From: Spinactinospora alkalitolerans
GTDB taxonomy: Bacteria; Actinomycetota; Actinomycetes; Streptosporangiales; Streptosporangiaceae
NCBI RefSeq assembly: GCF_013408795.1
Contig: NZ_JACCCC010000001.1
Span: 2,046,001-2,110,000, forward strand
DNA: 64,000 bases
Reading direction: 5' to 3'
Shown: one piece after another, positions 28,752 through 37,322 of the stretch
Layout of the letters: each line of letters starts with the position of its first letter
Position numbering within the stretch: the stretch's first letter is position 1
Notes under the pieces: model-generated
Databases searched by the model: none
Seen by the model: the letters and a program-made list of their open reading frames with translations, nothing else
Told to the model about the DNA's origin: nothing
Made by a program: the position numbers and the translations under genes

Positions 28752-29846
28752 ATGAGCGAGGGCGAGGAAAAGAAGAAGCGCATCGATCTGAGCATGTCCC
28801 AGGTCGTGGGGGGCGGTGTCGCCACGCTGACGGCGGCGACCGCAGCTTCCTACCTGGGGGTCTACGGCACCATCATCGGCACCGCGGTCATGAGCGTCAT
28901 CAGCACCGCGGGCACCGCGGTCGCGCAGCACTACCTGCAGCGGAGCGGGGACAGGGCCCGCGGCTTGGCGGAGCGGCGGGCCCAGGTGGCCGTCACGCGC
29001 GGGCGCTCGGACAGCGCGACGGGCGAACTGCGGGCGGCGGGCCCGGGGACCGCCGCCGACGCGGACACCCTGCTGGCGGCGGCGACCGAGACCGAGGCTC
29101 CCTCGCAGCGGTGGCGCCGCGACGGTGACGTCGAGACCACGCAGCTTTTTCCGGCGGTCGGAGAGACCTCGGGATTCGGCGCGGACGAAACCGTCGCCAT
29201 CGACGCCGAAAGTCGGCCCGAACATCGGGGGAAACTCCCGGACGGGGTCCGCGGCGACGACACGCGGGCGCTGCCCTCAGCGGGCGGCGCGGAGCGGCCG
29301 GAGGCCGAGCGGGACGGGGCCGGACGGGACTCGACGTGGTGGCGGAGGTGGCGGGCCCTGGTCATCCCCGCGGTCGCGGTCTTCCTGCTCGTGATGGCGG
29401 TCATCACCGCGTTCGAGCTGTTCTCCGGCAGAGCGCTGTCGGACACGCTGCGCGGTGAGGACTCCGGCTCGGCCCCCTCCCTGCTGGGCGGGTACTCCGG
29501 CTCCGGGGCCGACGCGTCGGCCGACGTCCCGACGACCGGACCCGACACCGGCGGCCAGGAGGAGACGACCGGCGAGCAGCCGACCACCGGCCCCTCGCAG
29601 GTTCCCGGCGCCGAGGACGGCGCGGACGGCGAGGGCGAGGGCACCGGCGAGCCGACGGAACCCGCTGCCACCCCGGAACCCGGGGAGGAGGGGCAGCAGA
29701 CCGAAGCGCCCGCCGACCCCGAAGGCGGCGCCGACGACGGCACCTCCGACGGCGGCGATTCGGGCTCCGACCCCGGCGGCTCCCAGCAGGCGCCGGGCGA
29801 CGCGCCCCCGGCCGACGGCTCCCGGCAGGTCCAGCCGGAGCCCTAG
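28752..29846 (+). CDS. Acidic two-segment membrane protein, function unknown
   Basis: A 364-residue protein. Residues ~15-60 contain a weakly hydrophobic, Gly/Ala/Thr-rich stretch ('VVGGGVATLTAATAASYLGVYGTIIGTAVMSVISTAGTAVAQ') that may insert in the membrane. A polar linker follows, then one strong transmembrane helix (~205-225). The tail (~235-364) is extremely acidic and rich in Gly, Pro, Thr and Ser, probably disordered and extracellular. The ATG at 28752 has a very strong GGGGGGAGG. The N-terminal segment is typical of an actinobacterial hypothetical family. It has its own terminator. Confidence 0.75.
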   Translation: MSEGEEKKKRIDLSMSQVVGGGVATLTAATAASYLGVYGTIIGTAVMSVISTAGTAVAQHYLQRSGDRARGLAERRAQVAVTRGRSDSATGELRAAGPGTAADADTLLAAATETEAPSQRWRRDGDVETTQLFPAVGETSGFGADETVAIDAESRPEHRGKLPDGVRGDDTRALPSAGGAERPEAERDGAGRDSTWWRRWRALVIPAVAVFLLVMAVITAFELFSGRALSDTLRGEDSGSAPSLLGGYSGSGADASADVPTTGPDTGGQEETTGEQPTTGPSQVPGAEDGADGEGEGTGEPTEPAATPEPGEEGQQTEAPADPEGGADDGTSDGGDSGSDPGGSQQAPGDAPPADGSRQVQPEP

Positions 29847-29873
29847 GCGCCGACGGAGCGGATGCGGACGCAG

Positions 29874-29904
29874 CGGCCCCGGGAGGATTCCCGGGGCCGT
29901 TCTT
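29874..29904 (+). terminator. Intrinsic terminator between convergent genes
   Basis: A perfect 11-bp stem CGGCCCCGGGA / TCCCGGGGCCG (29874-29884, 29889-29899) with loop GGAT, followed by TTCTT. Confidence 0.75.
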
Positions 29905-29930
29905 CGCGCTGGGGGAGGGGCGGCTCGGTC

Positions 29931-31232
29931 TCAGCGGCCCAGGACGGTGTCCAGGTAGGCGTTGGCGAAGCGGCGCCGCGGGTCGACCCGGTCGCGGACG
30001 GCCAGGGCGTCGCCGAACCGGGGGTAGACCGCCTCCAGGTAGCCGCGGTCGCGGGTGTGCACCTTGCCCCAGTGCGGGCGGCCGCCCACCGCGGTGTGCA
30101 CCGCCTCCAGGTCGGCGAAGTAGTCGCGGTAGGGGCTGCCCCGGTAGACGTGCGCGGCGATGTAGGCGGTGTCGCGGCCGTGGGCGGTGGACAGCCAGGC
30201 GTCGTCGGCCGGGGCGAAGCGGATCTCCAGAGGGAAGCTGATCCTGTGGCCGCGCCGCTCGATCAGGGAGCGGATCTCGCGCAGCGCGTCGCACAGGTGC
30301 TCGGCGGGGATCGCGTACTCCATCTCGACGAACCGCACCTCGCGCCGGCTGGCGAACACCCGGTGGGAGGCGTCGGTGTAGGCGCGCGCCGACAGGGCCC
30401 GGGCCGAGACCTGGTTGATCGCGGGGATCGCCCCCGGCAGCCGGGCGCCGATCCGGTTGACCACCTCGAACACCGAGTTGGACAGGAGGTCGTCGTCCAG
30501 CCACGCCCGGAACGGCGACAGCGGCTCGGCCGGCCCCGGGACGCGGTTGTTGCGCTTGGTGCTGGTCAGCCCGGTGTGCGGGAACCAGTAGAACTCGAAG
30601 TGGTCATTGCCGGCGCGCAGCTCCTCCAGCCGCTCCAGCACCTCCTCCAGCGGCATCGGCTCCTCGCGCGCCCGCAGCAGGAACGCCGGCTGCACCGCCA
30701 CCGTCAGCGCGGTCAGCACGCCGAACGCCCCCATGCCCACCCTGGCGGCGTGGAACAGGTCGGGGTCCTCCTCGGCCGAGCAGGTGACGACCTCGCCGCC
30801 GGCCAGCACCATCTCCATGCCCAGCACCTGGGCGGCCAGCCCGCCGGCGGTCCGGCCGGTGCCGTGGGTGCCGGTCTGGACCGCGCCGGCCACCGTCTGC
30901 ACCGCGATGTCGCCCATGTTGGCCAGCGCGACTCCGCGGGCGGCCAGCGCCTCGTTGAGGTCGCACAGCGGAAGGCCCGCCTCGACGGTGACGGTGCCGG
31001 CCCCGGGATCCACCGAGCGCACCGCCGTCAGCGCGGCGGGCGACAGCAGCAGGCCGTCGGTGATCGCCACGTCGGTGAAGGAGTGCCCCGAACCGACCAT
31101 CCGGACCCGCAGGCCCTCGTCGGCGGCGGAGCGGACCGCCGAGACGACGTCGGCGGTGCTGTTGGGGGTGGCCGTCCTGCGCGGCTCGGTCCGGTGCGTG
31201 CCCGCCCATGTGGCCCACGACGCGTTCACCAT
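29931..31232 (-). CDS. FAD-dependent D-arabinono/L-gulono-1,4-lactone oxidase family protein
   Basis: A 433-residue VAO-family flavoenzyme. The N-terminal FAD-binding domain includes 'VRMVGSGHSFTDVAITDG' (~44-61), whose His is the usual covalent FAD site, and 'GDIAVQTVAGAVQTGTHGTG' (~106-125). The C-terminal ALO domain ends with the family motif 'HWGKVH' (~388) and 'DPRRRFANAYLDTVLG'. It would oxidise an aldonolactone or a related sugar alcohol with O2 as acceptor; the exact substrate is unknown. The ATG at 31232 has no ribosome binding site but a TAACGT hexamer 8 nt upstream, suggesting a leaderless message. It is divergent from ferrochelatase. Confidence 0.88.
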   Translation of the reverse strand: MVNASWATWAGTHRTEPRRTATPNSTADVVSAVRSAADEGLRVRMVGSGHSFTDVAITDGLLLSPAALTAVRSVDPGAGTVTVEAGLPLCDLNEALAARGVALANMGDIAVQTVAGAVQTGTHGTGRTAGGLAAQVLGMEMVLAGGEVVTCSAEEDPDLFHAARVGMGAFGVLTALTVAVQPAFLLRAREEPMPLEEVLERLEELRAGNDHFEFYWFPHTGLTSTKRNNRVPGPAEPLSPFRAWLDDDLLSNSVFEVVNRIGARLPGAIPAINQVSARALSARAYTDASHRVFASRREVRFVEMEYAIPAEHLCDALREIRSLIERRGHRISFPLEIRFAPADDAWLSTAHGRDTAYIAAHVYRGSPYRDYFADLEAVHTAVGGRPHWGKVHTRDRGYLEAVYPRFGDALAVRDRVDPRRRFANAYLDTVLGR

Positions 31233-31246
31233 GGGCCAGCACGTTA
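31230..31246 (-). promoter_or_regulatory. Leaderless-type -10 element before the lactone oxidase gene
   Basis: On the minus strand TAACGT (31246-31241), 8 nt, then ATG at 31232. Confidence 0.5.
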
Positions 31247-31363
31247 CACACACCGGGGCCGGGCGGACAGCCCCGTCCCCCGCGGGGCCGGGCGCCCCGC
31301 CCGCGGCGAACGTGACGCCGCTTACCCAGGGTCACCGCGCGGTCCACCGCGTGAGCTGGTTTC

Positions 31364-32425
31364 ATGGATCCCATGAGGCCCTACGATGCTTTCCTGCTGC
31401 TCTCCTTCGGCGGTCCGGAGAAGACCGACGACGTCATCCCGTTCCTGGAGAACGTCACCCGCGGTCGCGGCATCCCGCGCGAGCGGCTGGCCGAGGTCGG
31501 CGAGCACTACTTCCTCTTCAACGGCGTCAGCCCGATCAACCAGCAGTGCCGCGACCTGATCGAGGCCGTCCGCGCCGACTTCGACGCCAACGGCGTCGAC
31601 CTGCCGATCTACTGGGGCAACCGCAACTGGGACCCCTACCTGACCGACACCGTCGCGCAGATGGCCGAGGACGGCGTGCGCAGGGTGGTCGCCCTGGCGA
31701 CGTCGGCCTACAGCAGCTACTCCAGCCACCGCCAGTACCTGGAGGACGTCGACCGGGCCCGCGAGGCGGTCGGAGCCGGGGCCCCGCGCATCGACCTGAT
31801 CCGGCCCTACTTCGACCACCCGGGGTTCATCGACTCCTTCGCCGACAACACCCGGGCCGCGCTGCGGCGCCTCCCCGCCGATCTGCGCGCCGACGCGCGG
31901 CTGCTGTACTCGGCGCACTCCATCCCCACCGCGATGTCGCAGGCCAGCGGCGACCCCGAGTGCCGCCCCGGCGCCGCCGGCGGCGCCTACCCGGCGCAGC
32001 TCGCGGAGGTCGCCCGCCTGGTGACCGAGCGGGTCGACGCCGATTCTGAGCGCGGCCACGCCCATGAGCTCGTCTACCAGAGCCGCAGCGGCCCGCCCGG
32101 CCAGCCCTGGCTGGAGCCCGACATCAACGACCGGCTGGAGGAGCTGGCGGCCGAAGGCGTCAAGGCGGTCGTCGTGGTGCCCCACGGGTTCGTCTCCGAC
32201 CACATGGAGGTCAAGTACGACCTCGACGTGGAGGCGCTGGAGACCGCTGACAAGCTCGGCATCCGCCTGGTCCGGGCGCTGGCGCCGGGGACGCACCCGT
32301 CGTTCGTGGCGATGGTGCGCGACCTCGTCCGCGAGCGCGCCGAGTCCGAGGCGCCGCGGGCCGGGCTGAGCGCGCTGACCCCCACCTGCCACGACTGCCC
32401 GCCGGGCTGCTGCGGGCAGCGCTGA
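31364..32425 (+). CDS. hemH: Ferrochelatase (coproporphyrin ferrochelatase type)
   Basis: A 353-residue haem-synthesis enzyme that inserts Fe2+; in actinobacteria the substrate is coproporphyrin III (CpfC branch). Family blocks are 'PYDAFLLLSFGGPE' at the N-terminus, 'TSAYSSYSSHRQY' (~108-120), 'LLYSAHSIPTAMS' (~182-194) with the key His, 'YQSRSGPPGQPWLEPDI' and 'GFVSDHMEVKYDLD'. The C-terminus carries 'CHDCPPGCCG', likely the Cys set for a [2Fe-2S] cluster seen in actinobacterial enzymes. Start ATG 31364; ATG 31373 (MRPYDAF) is equally possible, since neither has a clear ribosome binding site. Confidence 0.93.
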   Translation: MDPMRPYDAFLLLSFGGPEKTDDVIPFLENVTRGRGIPRERLAEVGEHYFLFNGVSPINQQCRDLIEAVRADFDANGVDLPIYWGNRNWDPYLTDTVAQMAEDGVRRVVALATSAYSSYSSHRQYLEDVDRAREAVGAGAPRIDLIRPYFDHPGFIDSFADNTRAALRRLPADLRADARLLYSAHSIPTAMSQASGDPECRPGAAGGAYPAQLAEVARLVTERVDADSERGHAHELVYQSRSGPPGQPWLEPDINDRLEELAAEGVKAVVVVPHGFVSDHMEVKYDLDVEALETADKLGIRLVRALAPGTHPSFVAMVRDLVRERAESEAPRAGLSALTPTCHDCPPGCCGQR

Positions 32426-32517
32426 TCAGCGACCGCGGCCGGTGCCGGCCGCGATCACACGGCCGGTCGTCCCGATAGGGTCGGAACCGACCCAGCGTCG
32501 GGAATCGGAGGGTTCTT

Positions 32518-34539
32518 GTGGTTCGTCCCTGGCATGAACTGACCGGCTACATCGCGTTGCGCCGCGTGAACGGGTTGCGACTCTCCCCGGACGGGACCCG
32601 GCTCGTCGCGCCAGTCAGCGAGCCCGAACCCGACGGCAAGGCGTTCGGGTCGGCGCTGTGGGAGATCGACCCCGCGGGCGAGGCCGAACCGCGCCGGCTG
32701 ACCCGCTCCGCCGCGGGGGAGAGCGCCCCGCGCTTCCTGCCCGACGGCTCCGTGCTGTTCACCTCCAAGCGGCCCGACCCCGAGGCCGAGCCCGGCGAGG
32801 AGGCCCGGCCGTCGCTGTGGCTGCTGCCCGCCGACGGCGGCGAGGCCCGCCGGGTGGCGTCGCACCCGGGCGGCATCGGCGCGGTCGAGGTCGCCCGCGA
32901 GGCCGGCACCGTGGTCTACTCCGCCGAGGTCCATCCGGGCGCGGCCGACGCCGAGGCCGACGAGCAGGCGCGCAAGGCCCGCAAGGACGCCGGGGTCAGC
33001 GCGATCCTGCACGAGGAGCACCCGGTGCGCTACTGGGACCACGACCTCGGTCCGGCCCGGACCCGGCTCTTCGCCGCCGCGCCGCCCGCCGGAGCCGGCG
33101 CCCGGCTGGGCGAGGCGCGCGACCTCACCCCGGAACCGGGCATGGCGCTGCACGTGCAGTCCCAGGCCCTCACCCCCGACGGCGGCACCGTCGTCACCGG
33201 CTGGGCCGTCCCGCACGGCCGCGCCGACCGGCGCGGCGAACTGGCCGCGATCGACACGGCGACCGGCGAGCGCCGGGTCCTGGCCTCCCACCCCGACTTC
33301 GACTTCGCCGCGCCGGCGGTCTCGCCCGACGGCCGCGGCGTCGCCGCGGTCCGCTCCTCCCAGGGCGAATACGACGGCGAGCCCCGCGACGAGACGCTGT
33401 GGCTGGTCGACCTGGCCACCGGCGAGGGCCGCGACCTGCTGGCCGGCCACGAACTGTGGCCGCGCGAGCACGCCTGGGCCCCCGACTCCCGGGCCGTCTA
33501 CGTCGTCGCCGACCTCGACGGGCGCCGGCCCGTCTTCCGGGTGGATCTGGAGACCGGTGAGCTCGTCCGCCTCACCGGCGAGGGCGCCTACAGCCAGCTC
33601 AACCCCGCCCCCGACGGCCGGACCCTCTACGCGCTGCGCGACTCCTGGGACGAGCCGCCGACGCCGGTCCGCATCGACACCGGGGCCACCGGCCAGGACC
33701 CCGTCCGGCTGAAGTCGCCGTGCCCGCCGCTGGAGGTGCCCGGCCGGCTCACCGAGGTCGAGACGGCCGCCGACGACGGCACCCGGGTCCGCGCCTGGCT
33801 GGTGCTGCCCGCCGAGGCCTCGGCCGACTCCCCGGCGCCGCTGCTGCTGTGGGTGCACGGCGGGCCCTACATGAGCTTCAACGGCTGGTCGTGGCGGTGG
33901 AACCCGTGGCTGATGGCGGCCAGGGGCTACGCCGTCCTGCTGCCCGACCCCGCGCTGTCCACCGGCTACGGCCAGGGCATGCTGCGCCGCGCCTGGGGCG
34001 CGTGGGGCCCGCGCACCTTCGCCGACCTGATGGCCGTCACCGATGCCGCCGTCGCCCGCGGCGACATCGACGCCGAGCGCACCGCGGTCATGGGCGGCTC
34101 CTTCGGCGGCTACATGGCCAACTGGATCGCCGGCCACACCGACCGGTTCAAGGCGGTCGTCACGCACGCCTCGCTGTGGGCGCTGGACGGCTTCCACGCC
34201 ACCACCGACTACCCGCCGGTGTGGATGCGCGAGTTCGGCGACCCCCACACCCGGCCGGAGCGCTACGAGCTCAACTCCCCGCACCGCCACGTCGCCGCCA
34301 TCCGCACGCCCGTGCTCGTCATCCACGGCGACAGGGACTACCGGGTGCCCATCGGGGAGGGCCTGCGGCTGTGGTGGGACCTCCTCGACCACGGGGTCGA
34401 GGCGAAGTTCCTGTACTTCCCCGACGAGAACCACTGGATCCTCAAGCCGGGCAACATCGAGGTCTGGTACGAGACGGTCTTCGCGTTCCTCGACCACCAC
34501 GTGCACGGCAAGGAATGGCGCCGCCCGCGACTGCTGTGA
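32518..34539 (+). CDS. S9 family prolyl oligopeptidase-like serine peptidase
   Basis: A 673-residue cytoplasmic peptidase of the acylaminoacyl-peptidase type. Residues ~1-400 form a seven-bladed beta-propeller with repeated strands ('LRLSPDGTRLVAPV', 'FAAPAVSPDGRGVAAV'). Residues ~420-670 form an alpha/beta hydrolase with GGSFGGYMANW (nucleophile Ser ~528), HGDRDYRVP (Asp ~607) and DENHWI (His ~639). The GTG at 32518 has GGAGGG 6 nt upstream. There is no signal peptide. It would cleave short peptides or N-acylated residues. Confidence 0.93.
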   Translation: MVRPWHELTGYIALRRVNGLRLSPDGTRLVAPVSEPEPDGKAFGSALWEIDPAGEAEPRRLTRSAAGESAPRFLPDGSVLFTSKRPDPEAEPGEEARPSLWLLPADGGEARRVASHPGGIGAVEVAREAGTVVYSAEVHPGAADAEADEQARKARKDAGVSAILHEEHPVRYWDHDLGPARTRLFAAAPPAGAGARLGEARDLTPEPGMALHVQSQALTPDGGTVVTGWAVPHGRADRRGELAAIDTATGERRVLASHPDFDFAAPAVSPDGRGVAAVRSSQGEYDGEPRDETLWLVDLATGEGRDLLAGHELWPREHAWAPDSRAVYVVADLDGRRPVFRVDLETGELVRLTGEGAYSQLNPAPDGRTLYALRDSWDEPPTPVRIDTGATGQDPVRLKSPCPPLEVPGRLTEVETAADDGTRVRAWLVLPAEASADSPAPLLLWVHGGPYMSFNGWSWRWNPWLMAARGYAVLLPDPALSTGYGQGMLRRAWGAWGPRTFADLMAVTDAAVARGDIDAERTAVMGGSFGGYMANWIAGHTDRFKAVVTHASLWALDGFHATTDYPPVWMREFGDPHTRPERYELNSPHRHVAAIRTPVLVIHGDRDYRVPIGEGLRLWWDLLDHGVEAKFLYFPDENHWILKPGNIEVWYETVFAFLDHHVHGKEWRRPRLL

Positions 34540-34634
34540 CACCGCCGCCCGCCCGGCGCGCTCGCGCACCGGCGCCGGGCGGGCGGCGCGGCGAGCGCGC
34601 GGTCACGAGCACCACCACGAGCAAGGAGACGACG

Positions 34635-35435
34635 ATGGCAACGCCTGACCCGAGGGAACTCCTGGAACTGGCATCCGAGGCCGCGGGGGAGGCCGGGGCG
34701 CTGGCCGCGCGGGGCCAGGCGAAGGTGAGCGTGCTCGACACCAAGTCCTCGCCGACCGACGTGGTCACCGAGATGGACCGGGCGGCCGAGGAGCTGATCC
34801 GCGAGCGCCTGCTCAGCGCCAGGCCCGGCGACTCGGTGCTGGGCGAGGAGGGCGGCGCCGAGCAGGGCAGCAGCGGCGTCCGCTGGATCGTCGACCCGAT
34901 CGACGGCACCGTCAACTACCTCTACGGGCGGCCCGACTGGGCGGTGTGCATCGCCGCCGAGGTCCAAGGCGAGGTGGTCGCCGGGGTCGTGGTGGCGCCG
35001 GTGCGGGGCGAGGCCTACATCGCGACGCTGGGCGGCGGCGCCCAGTGCGACGGCGTTCCGCTGCGCGCCGCGCCGCGGGTGCCGCTGGAGATGGCGCTGG
35101 TGGCGACCGGCTTCGGCTACGAGGCGCGGCGCCGGGCCCGGCAGGCCGAGGTGCTGCGGACGGTGCTGCCGCGGGTGCGCGACGTCCGCCGGGGCGGCTC
35201 GGCGGCCCTGGACCTGTGCGGGGTGGCCCGCGGCCAGGTCAACGCCTACTACGAGCGGGGGCTCAACCCCTGGGACTGGGGCGCCGCCGCGCTGGTCGCG
35301 CAGGAGGCCGGCGCCAGGGTGGGCGGCCTGCGCGGTGCGCCGGCCAACCCGGACCTGCTCATCGCGGCCGTTCCGGGCCTCTTCGAGGAACTGCACGACC
35401 TGCTGGAGCCGCTGGGCGCCGACACCGACGGCTGA
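34635..35435 (+). CDS. Inositol monophosphatase family protein
   Basis: A 266-residue Mg2+-dependent phosphatase. Metal-binding motifs are visible: 'DVVTEMDRAAEELI' (~43-56), 'LGEEGG' (~72-77), 'WIVDPIDGTVNYLYG' (~87-101, the core signature) and 'NPWDWGAAALVAQEAGA' (~212-228). Substrates in this family include inositol phosphates, histidinol phosphate and fructose-1,6-bisphosphate; sequence alone does not decide. The ATG at 34635 has AAGGAG 7 nt upstream, which fixes the start. A terminator follows. Confidence 0.92.
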   Translation: MATPDPRELLELASEAAGEAGALAARGQAKVSVLDTKSSPTDVVTEMDRAAEELIRERLLSARPGDSVLGEEGGAEQGSSGVRWIVDPIDGTVNYLYGRPDWAVCIAAEVQGEVVAGVVVAPVRGEAYIATLGGGAQCDGVPLRAAPRVPLEMALVATGFGYEARRRARQAEVLRTVLPRVRDVRRGGSAALDLCGVARGQVNAYYERGLNPWDWGAAALVAQEAGARVGGLRGAPANPDLLIAAVPGLFEELHDLLEPLGADTDG

Positions 35436-35464
35436 GCCGCGCGGAGCGGGCCCCGAAACGGGGG

Positions 35465-35507
35465 CGGGGCGGCCGGATCGCGCTGATCCGGCCGGCCCCG
35501 CCGTTTT
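35465..35507 (+). terminator. Intrinsic terminator after the inositol phosphatase gene
   Basis: A stem of about 15 bp with one bulge (35465-35479 with 35485-35500), loop GCGCT, followed by CCGTTTT. It lies between two convergent genes. Confidence 0.75.
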
Positions 35508-35527
35508 CGCCAGTGGCCTCGGTGGCG

Positions 35528-35695
35528 TCACACGCAGTTCGGGTCGATCCCGTTGCGGGCGGCGATGCGGTGCAAGTCCTCGAGCTCCGACGCGTGCGCG
35601 TCGGCAAGGAACTCGTCTCCGGCGGCCTGGGCCGCTTGGAGCGACATGTAGGTCTCGTTGATGCGGACCCGGATTTCAGACAGGAACTCGCCCAT
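35528..35695 (-). CDS. 55-residue helical protein, function unknown
   Basis: A short gene with sense codons throughout and actinobacterial codon use. The product begins MGEFLSEIRVRINETYMSLQ and ends NGIDPNCV, with two amphipathic helices (about 2-27 and 30-46) and no membrane segment. The ATG at 35695 has GAGGTGAA just upstream, an excellent ribosome binding site. It converges with the inositol phosphatase gene and lies just below an inverted repeat at 35727-35743. The composition resembles small conserved actinobacterial proteins often missed for size; I cannot give it a function. Confidence 0.7.
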   Translation of the reverse strand: MGEFLSEIRVRINETYMSLQAAQAAGDEFLADAHASELEDLHRIAARNGIDPNCV

Positions 35696-35726
35696 TTCAC
35701 CTCACTCAATGCATGTGGCCTGCGAC

Positions 35727-35743
35727 ACGTTGAGTCACAACGT
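35727..35743. promoter_or_regulatory. Inverted repeat upstream of the 55-residue gene
   Basis: ACGTTG (35727-35732) and CAACGT (35738-35743) flank AGTCA, about 30 bp before the ATG; a possible operator. Confidence 0.35.
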
Positions 35744-36239
35744 CGTGACGGGGTTGCAGCACCGGGCGCACCCGGGAACGCCTCACGCCCGACCCGACCG
35801 CCGCGGCGCCGCCGAGGACGGCCCCCGCGGGCCGAGACGCGATCGGCCGTTCGTGAACTGCTGGTCTTGCAGCGGCCGGCCACGACCCTTGGAGAACGGC
35901 CCGTGGTGATGCCCACGGGAGATCCGCACTCCTCGTCGCTGCGGTCGGCAGTTGCTGGCCCTACCCGCCGCATCGCTCCACTCAAACCACGAATCCGGCG
36001 AAGTGACCGATCCGTGACCGTTGTCGGCTATCGGCGCGAGGGCGTGTGAACCAGACGGTCCCATGATGCCAAGGGGTGCGGCGCGATCGTGTCCGGGGGG
36101 GCCGCACGCGCTCCGGGCTCCGCCCGAGGCGACCCCTGGGGGCGGTCGGCGGGTGGCATACACCACATTCCCCGATTCGCGCCATACCTTATCTCTTTCT
36201 TATTCTGGATGTGTCACATTCGATATGTGCGGGGTGAAC

Positions 36240-36277
36240 GTCGCTGCCGGTGGTCTGGGGGATACACCGGCAGCGAC
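36240..36277. promoter_or_regulatory. Conserved hairpin element, copy A
   Basis: Arms GTCGCTGCCGGTG and CACCGGCAGCGAC (13 bp, perfect) enclose a 12-nt loop containing TGGGGGAT. Followed by TCGTTTCGGGG. Confidence 0.65.
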
Positions 36278-36530
36278 TCCTCGTTTCGGGGGCCGGCGCG
36301 CCATGCGGGCCCGCGTCACCGGGGAGCCCGCACCATCCGGAGGAACGCGGTGGCGTCCCACCGCCGGCGGACACGCGCCGGCGACCGGACGCCGCCTCTC
36401 GGGCTCCCCGGCCCAACCGGATCGCGCCCCTGCGGTGCGGGTGGCGTGTGAGCTGCGAACCCCTGCTCACAGGCTTACCCACTCCTTATCCGAGGTGTGC
36501 GATAACGGTGACTGCAGCCGGGGGTTAAGC

Positions 36531-36568
36531 GCCGCTGCCGGTGTGTTGGGGGATGCGCCGGCAGCGGC
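36531..36568. promoter_or_regulatory. Conserved hairpin element, copy B
   Basis: Arms GCCGCTGCCGGTG and CGCCGGCAGCGGC enclose a 12-nt loop with the same TGGGGGAT. Relative to copy A one pair changes from T-A to C-G on both sides, and one pair becomes T-G. Followed by CTTTCGGGG. Confidence 0.65.
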
Positions 36569-36668
36569 CCTCTTTCGGGGCCTCCCTCCACTCCCGCCCT
36601 TGGCTAGGGTGGTGTCGCAAGCGGTTCACCGGGCGGCCCGCCGGCTCGCGACGGAAACGAAGGACACA

Positions 36669-37322
36669 GTGCGCGTACTCGTGGTCGAAGACGAACAGGT
36701 CCTCGCTGACGCGGTCGCAGTGGGACTGCGCAGGGAGTCGATGGCGGTGGACGTCGTCTACGACGGCGACGCCGCCCTGGAGCACACCAGCGTCAACGAC
36801 TACGACGTCATCGTCTTGGACCGCGACCTCCCCGGAACCCACGGCGACGACGTGTGCGCCTCCCTGGTCGCCCGGAGCTATCCCGGCCGGATCCTGATGC
36901 TCACGGCCGCCGGCGAGCTCAGCGACAAGGTCGAGGGCCTCACCCTGGGTGCCGACGACTACCTCGCCAAGCCGTTCGCCTTCGCCGAGCTCATCGCCAG
37001 GGTGCGGGCGCTGGGACGGCGCGCGGCCCCGCCGCTGCCCCCGGTCCTGCGCCGCAGCGGCATCACCCTCGACCCCGCCAACCACACGGTGCAGCGCGAC
37101 GGCCACGACGTCGCGCTGACCCCCAAGGAGTTCGCGGTGCTGGAGGTCCTGATGCGGGCCGGCGGCACCGTCGTCAGCGCCGAAGGGCTGCTGGAGAAGG
37201 CCTGGGACGAAAACGCCGACCCGTTCACCAACGTCGTGCGGGTCACCGTCATGACGCTGCGCAAGAAGCTCGGCGAGCCCCCGGTCATCCACACCGTCCC
37301 CGGCGCGGGGTACCGGATTTGA
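36669..37322 (+). CDS. cutR: Response regulator CutR-like (OmpR family)
   Basis: A 217-residue two-component regulator. The receiver domain (1-~115) has the acidic pocket VVEDE (6-9), phospho-acceptor Asp51 in 'VIVLDRDLPG', Thr in 'LMLTAAG' and Lys in 'DYLAKPF'. An OmpR winged helix follows (~125-215; 'LTPKEFAVLEVLMRAGGTVVSAEGLLEKAWDENADPFTNVVRVTVMTLRKKLG'). The wording is very close to Streptomyces CutR as I remember it. In Streptomyces CutRS links extracellular conditions to secreted protein quality control. The GTG at 36669 has AAGGACAC upstream. It overlaps the kinase frame. Confidence 0.87.
   Translation: MRVLVVEDEQVLADAVAVGLRRESMAVDVVYDGDAALEHTSVNDYDVIVLDRDLPGTHGDDVCASLVARSYPGRILMLTAAGELSDKVEGLTLGADDYLAKPFAFAELIARVRALGRRAAPPLPPVLRRSGITLDPANHTVQRDGHDVALTPKEFAVLEVLMRAGGTVVSAEGLLEKAWDENADPFTNVVRVTVMTLRKKLGEPPVIHTVPGAGYRI

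Larger units (their letters stand above)
35744..36668. other. Long leader region upstream of cutR
   Basis: About 925 bp without a credible gene. An open frame continuous with cutR extends back to 36021, but it lacks starts with ribosome binding sites and homology beyond cutR. Two copies of a covarying hairpin element lie at 36240-36277 and 36531-36568 (annotated separately). Similarity reaches back to a shared CCTTATC at 36187-36193 and 36484-36490. A TAGGGT hexamer (36605-36610) could be the cutR -10. The part 36170-36235 is unusually AT-rich for this chromosome. Confidence 0.5.

Noticed and set aside
36189-36482. A 97-codon minus-strand frame beginning near AAGGA between the two hairpin copies
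   Set aside because: The ribosome binding site touches the start codon, composition is Arg/Pro/Gly-rich, and the frame spans a structured repeat; not convincing.
36021-36668. Open frame continuous with cutR reaching 648 nt upstream
   Set aside because: The receiver domain begins at 36669 with its own GTG and ribosome binding site; the upstream part has no homology, although both hairpins translate to a similar peptide in this frame.
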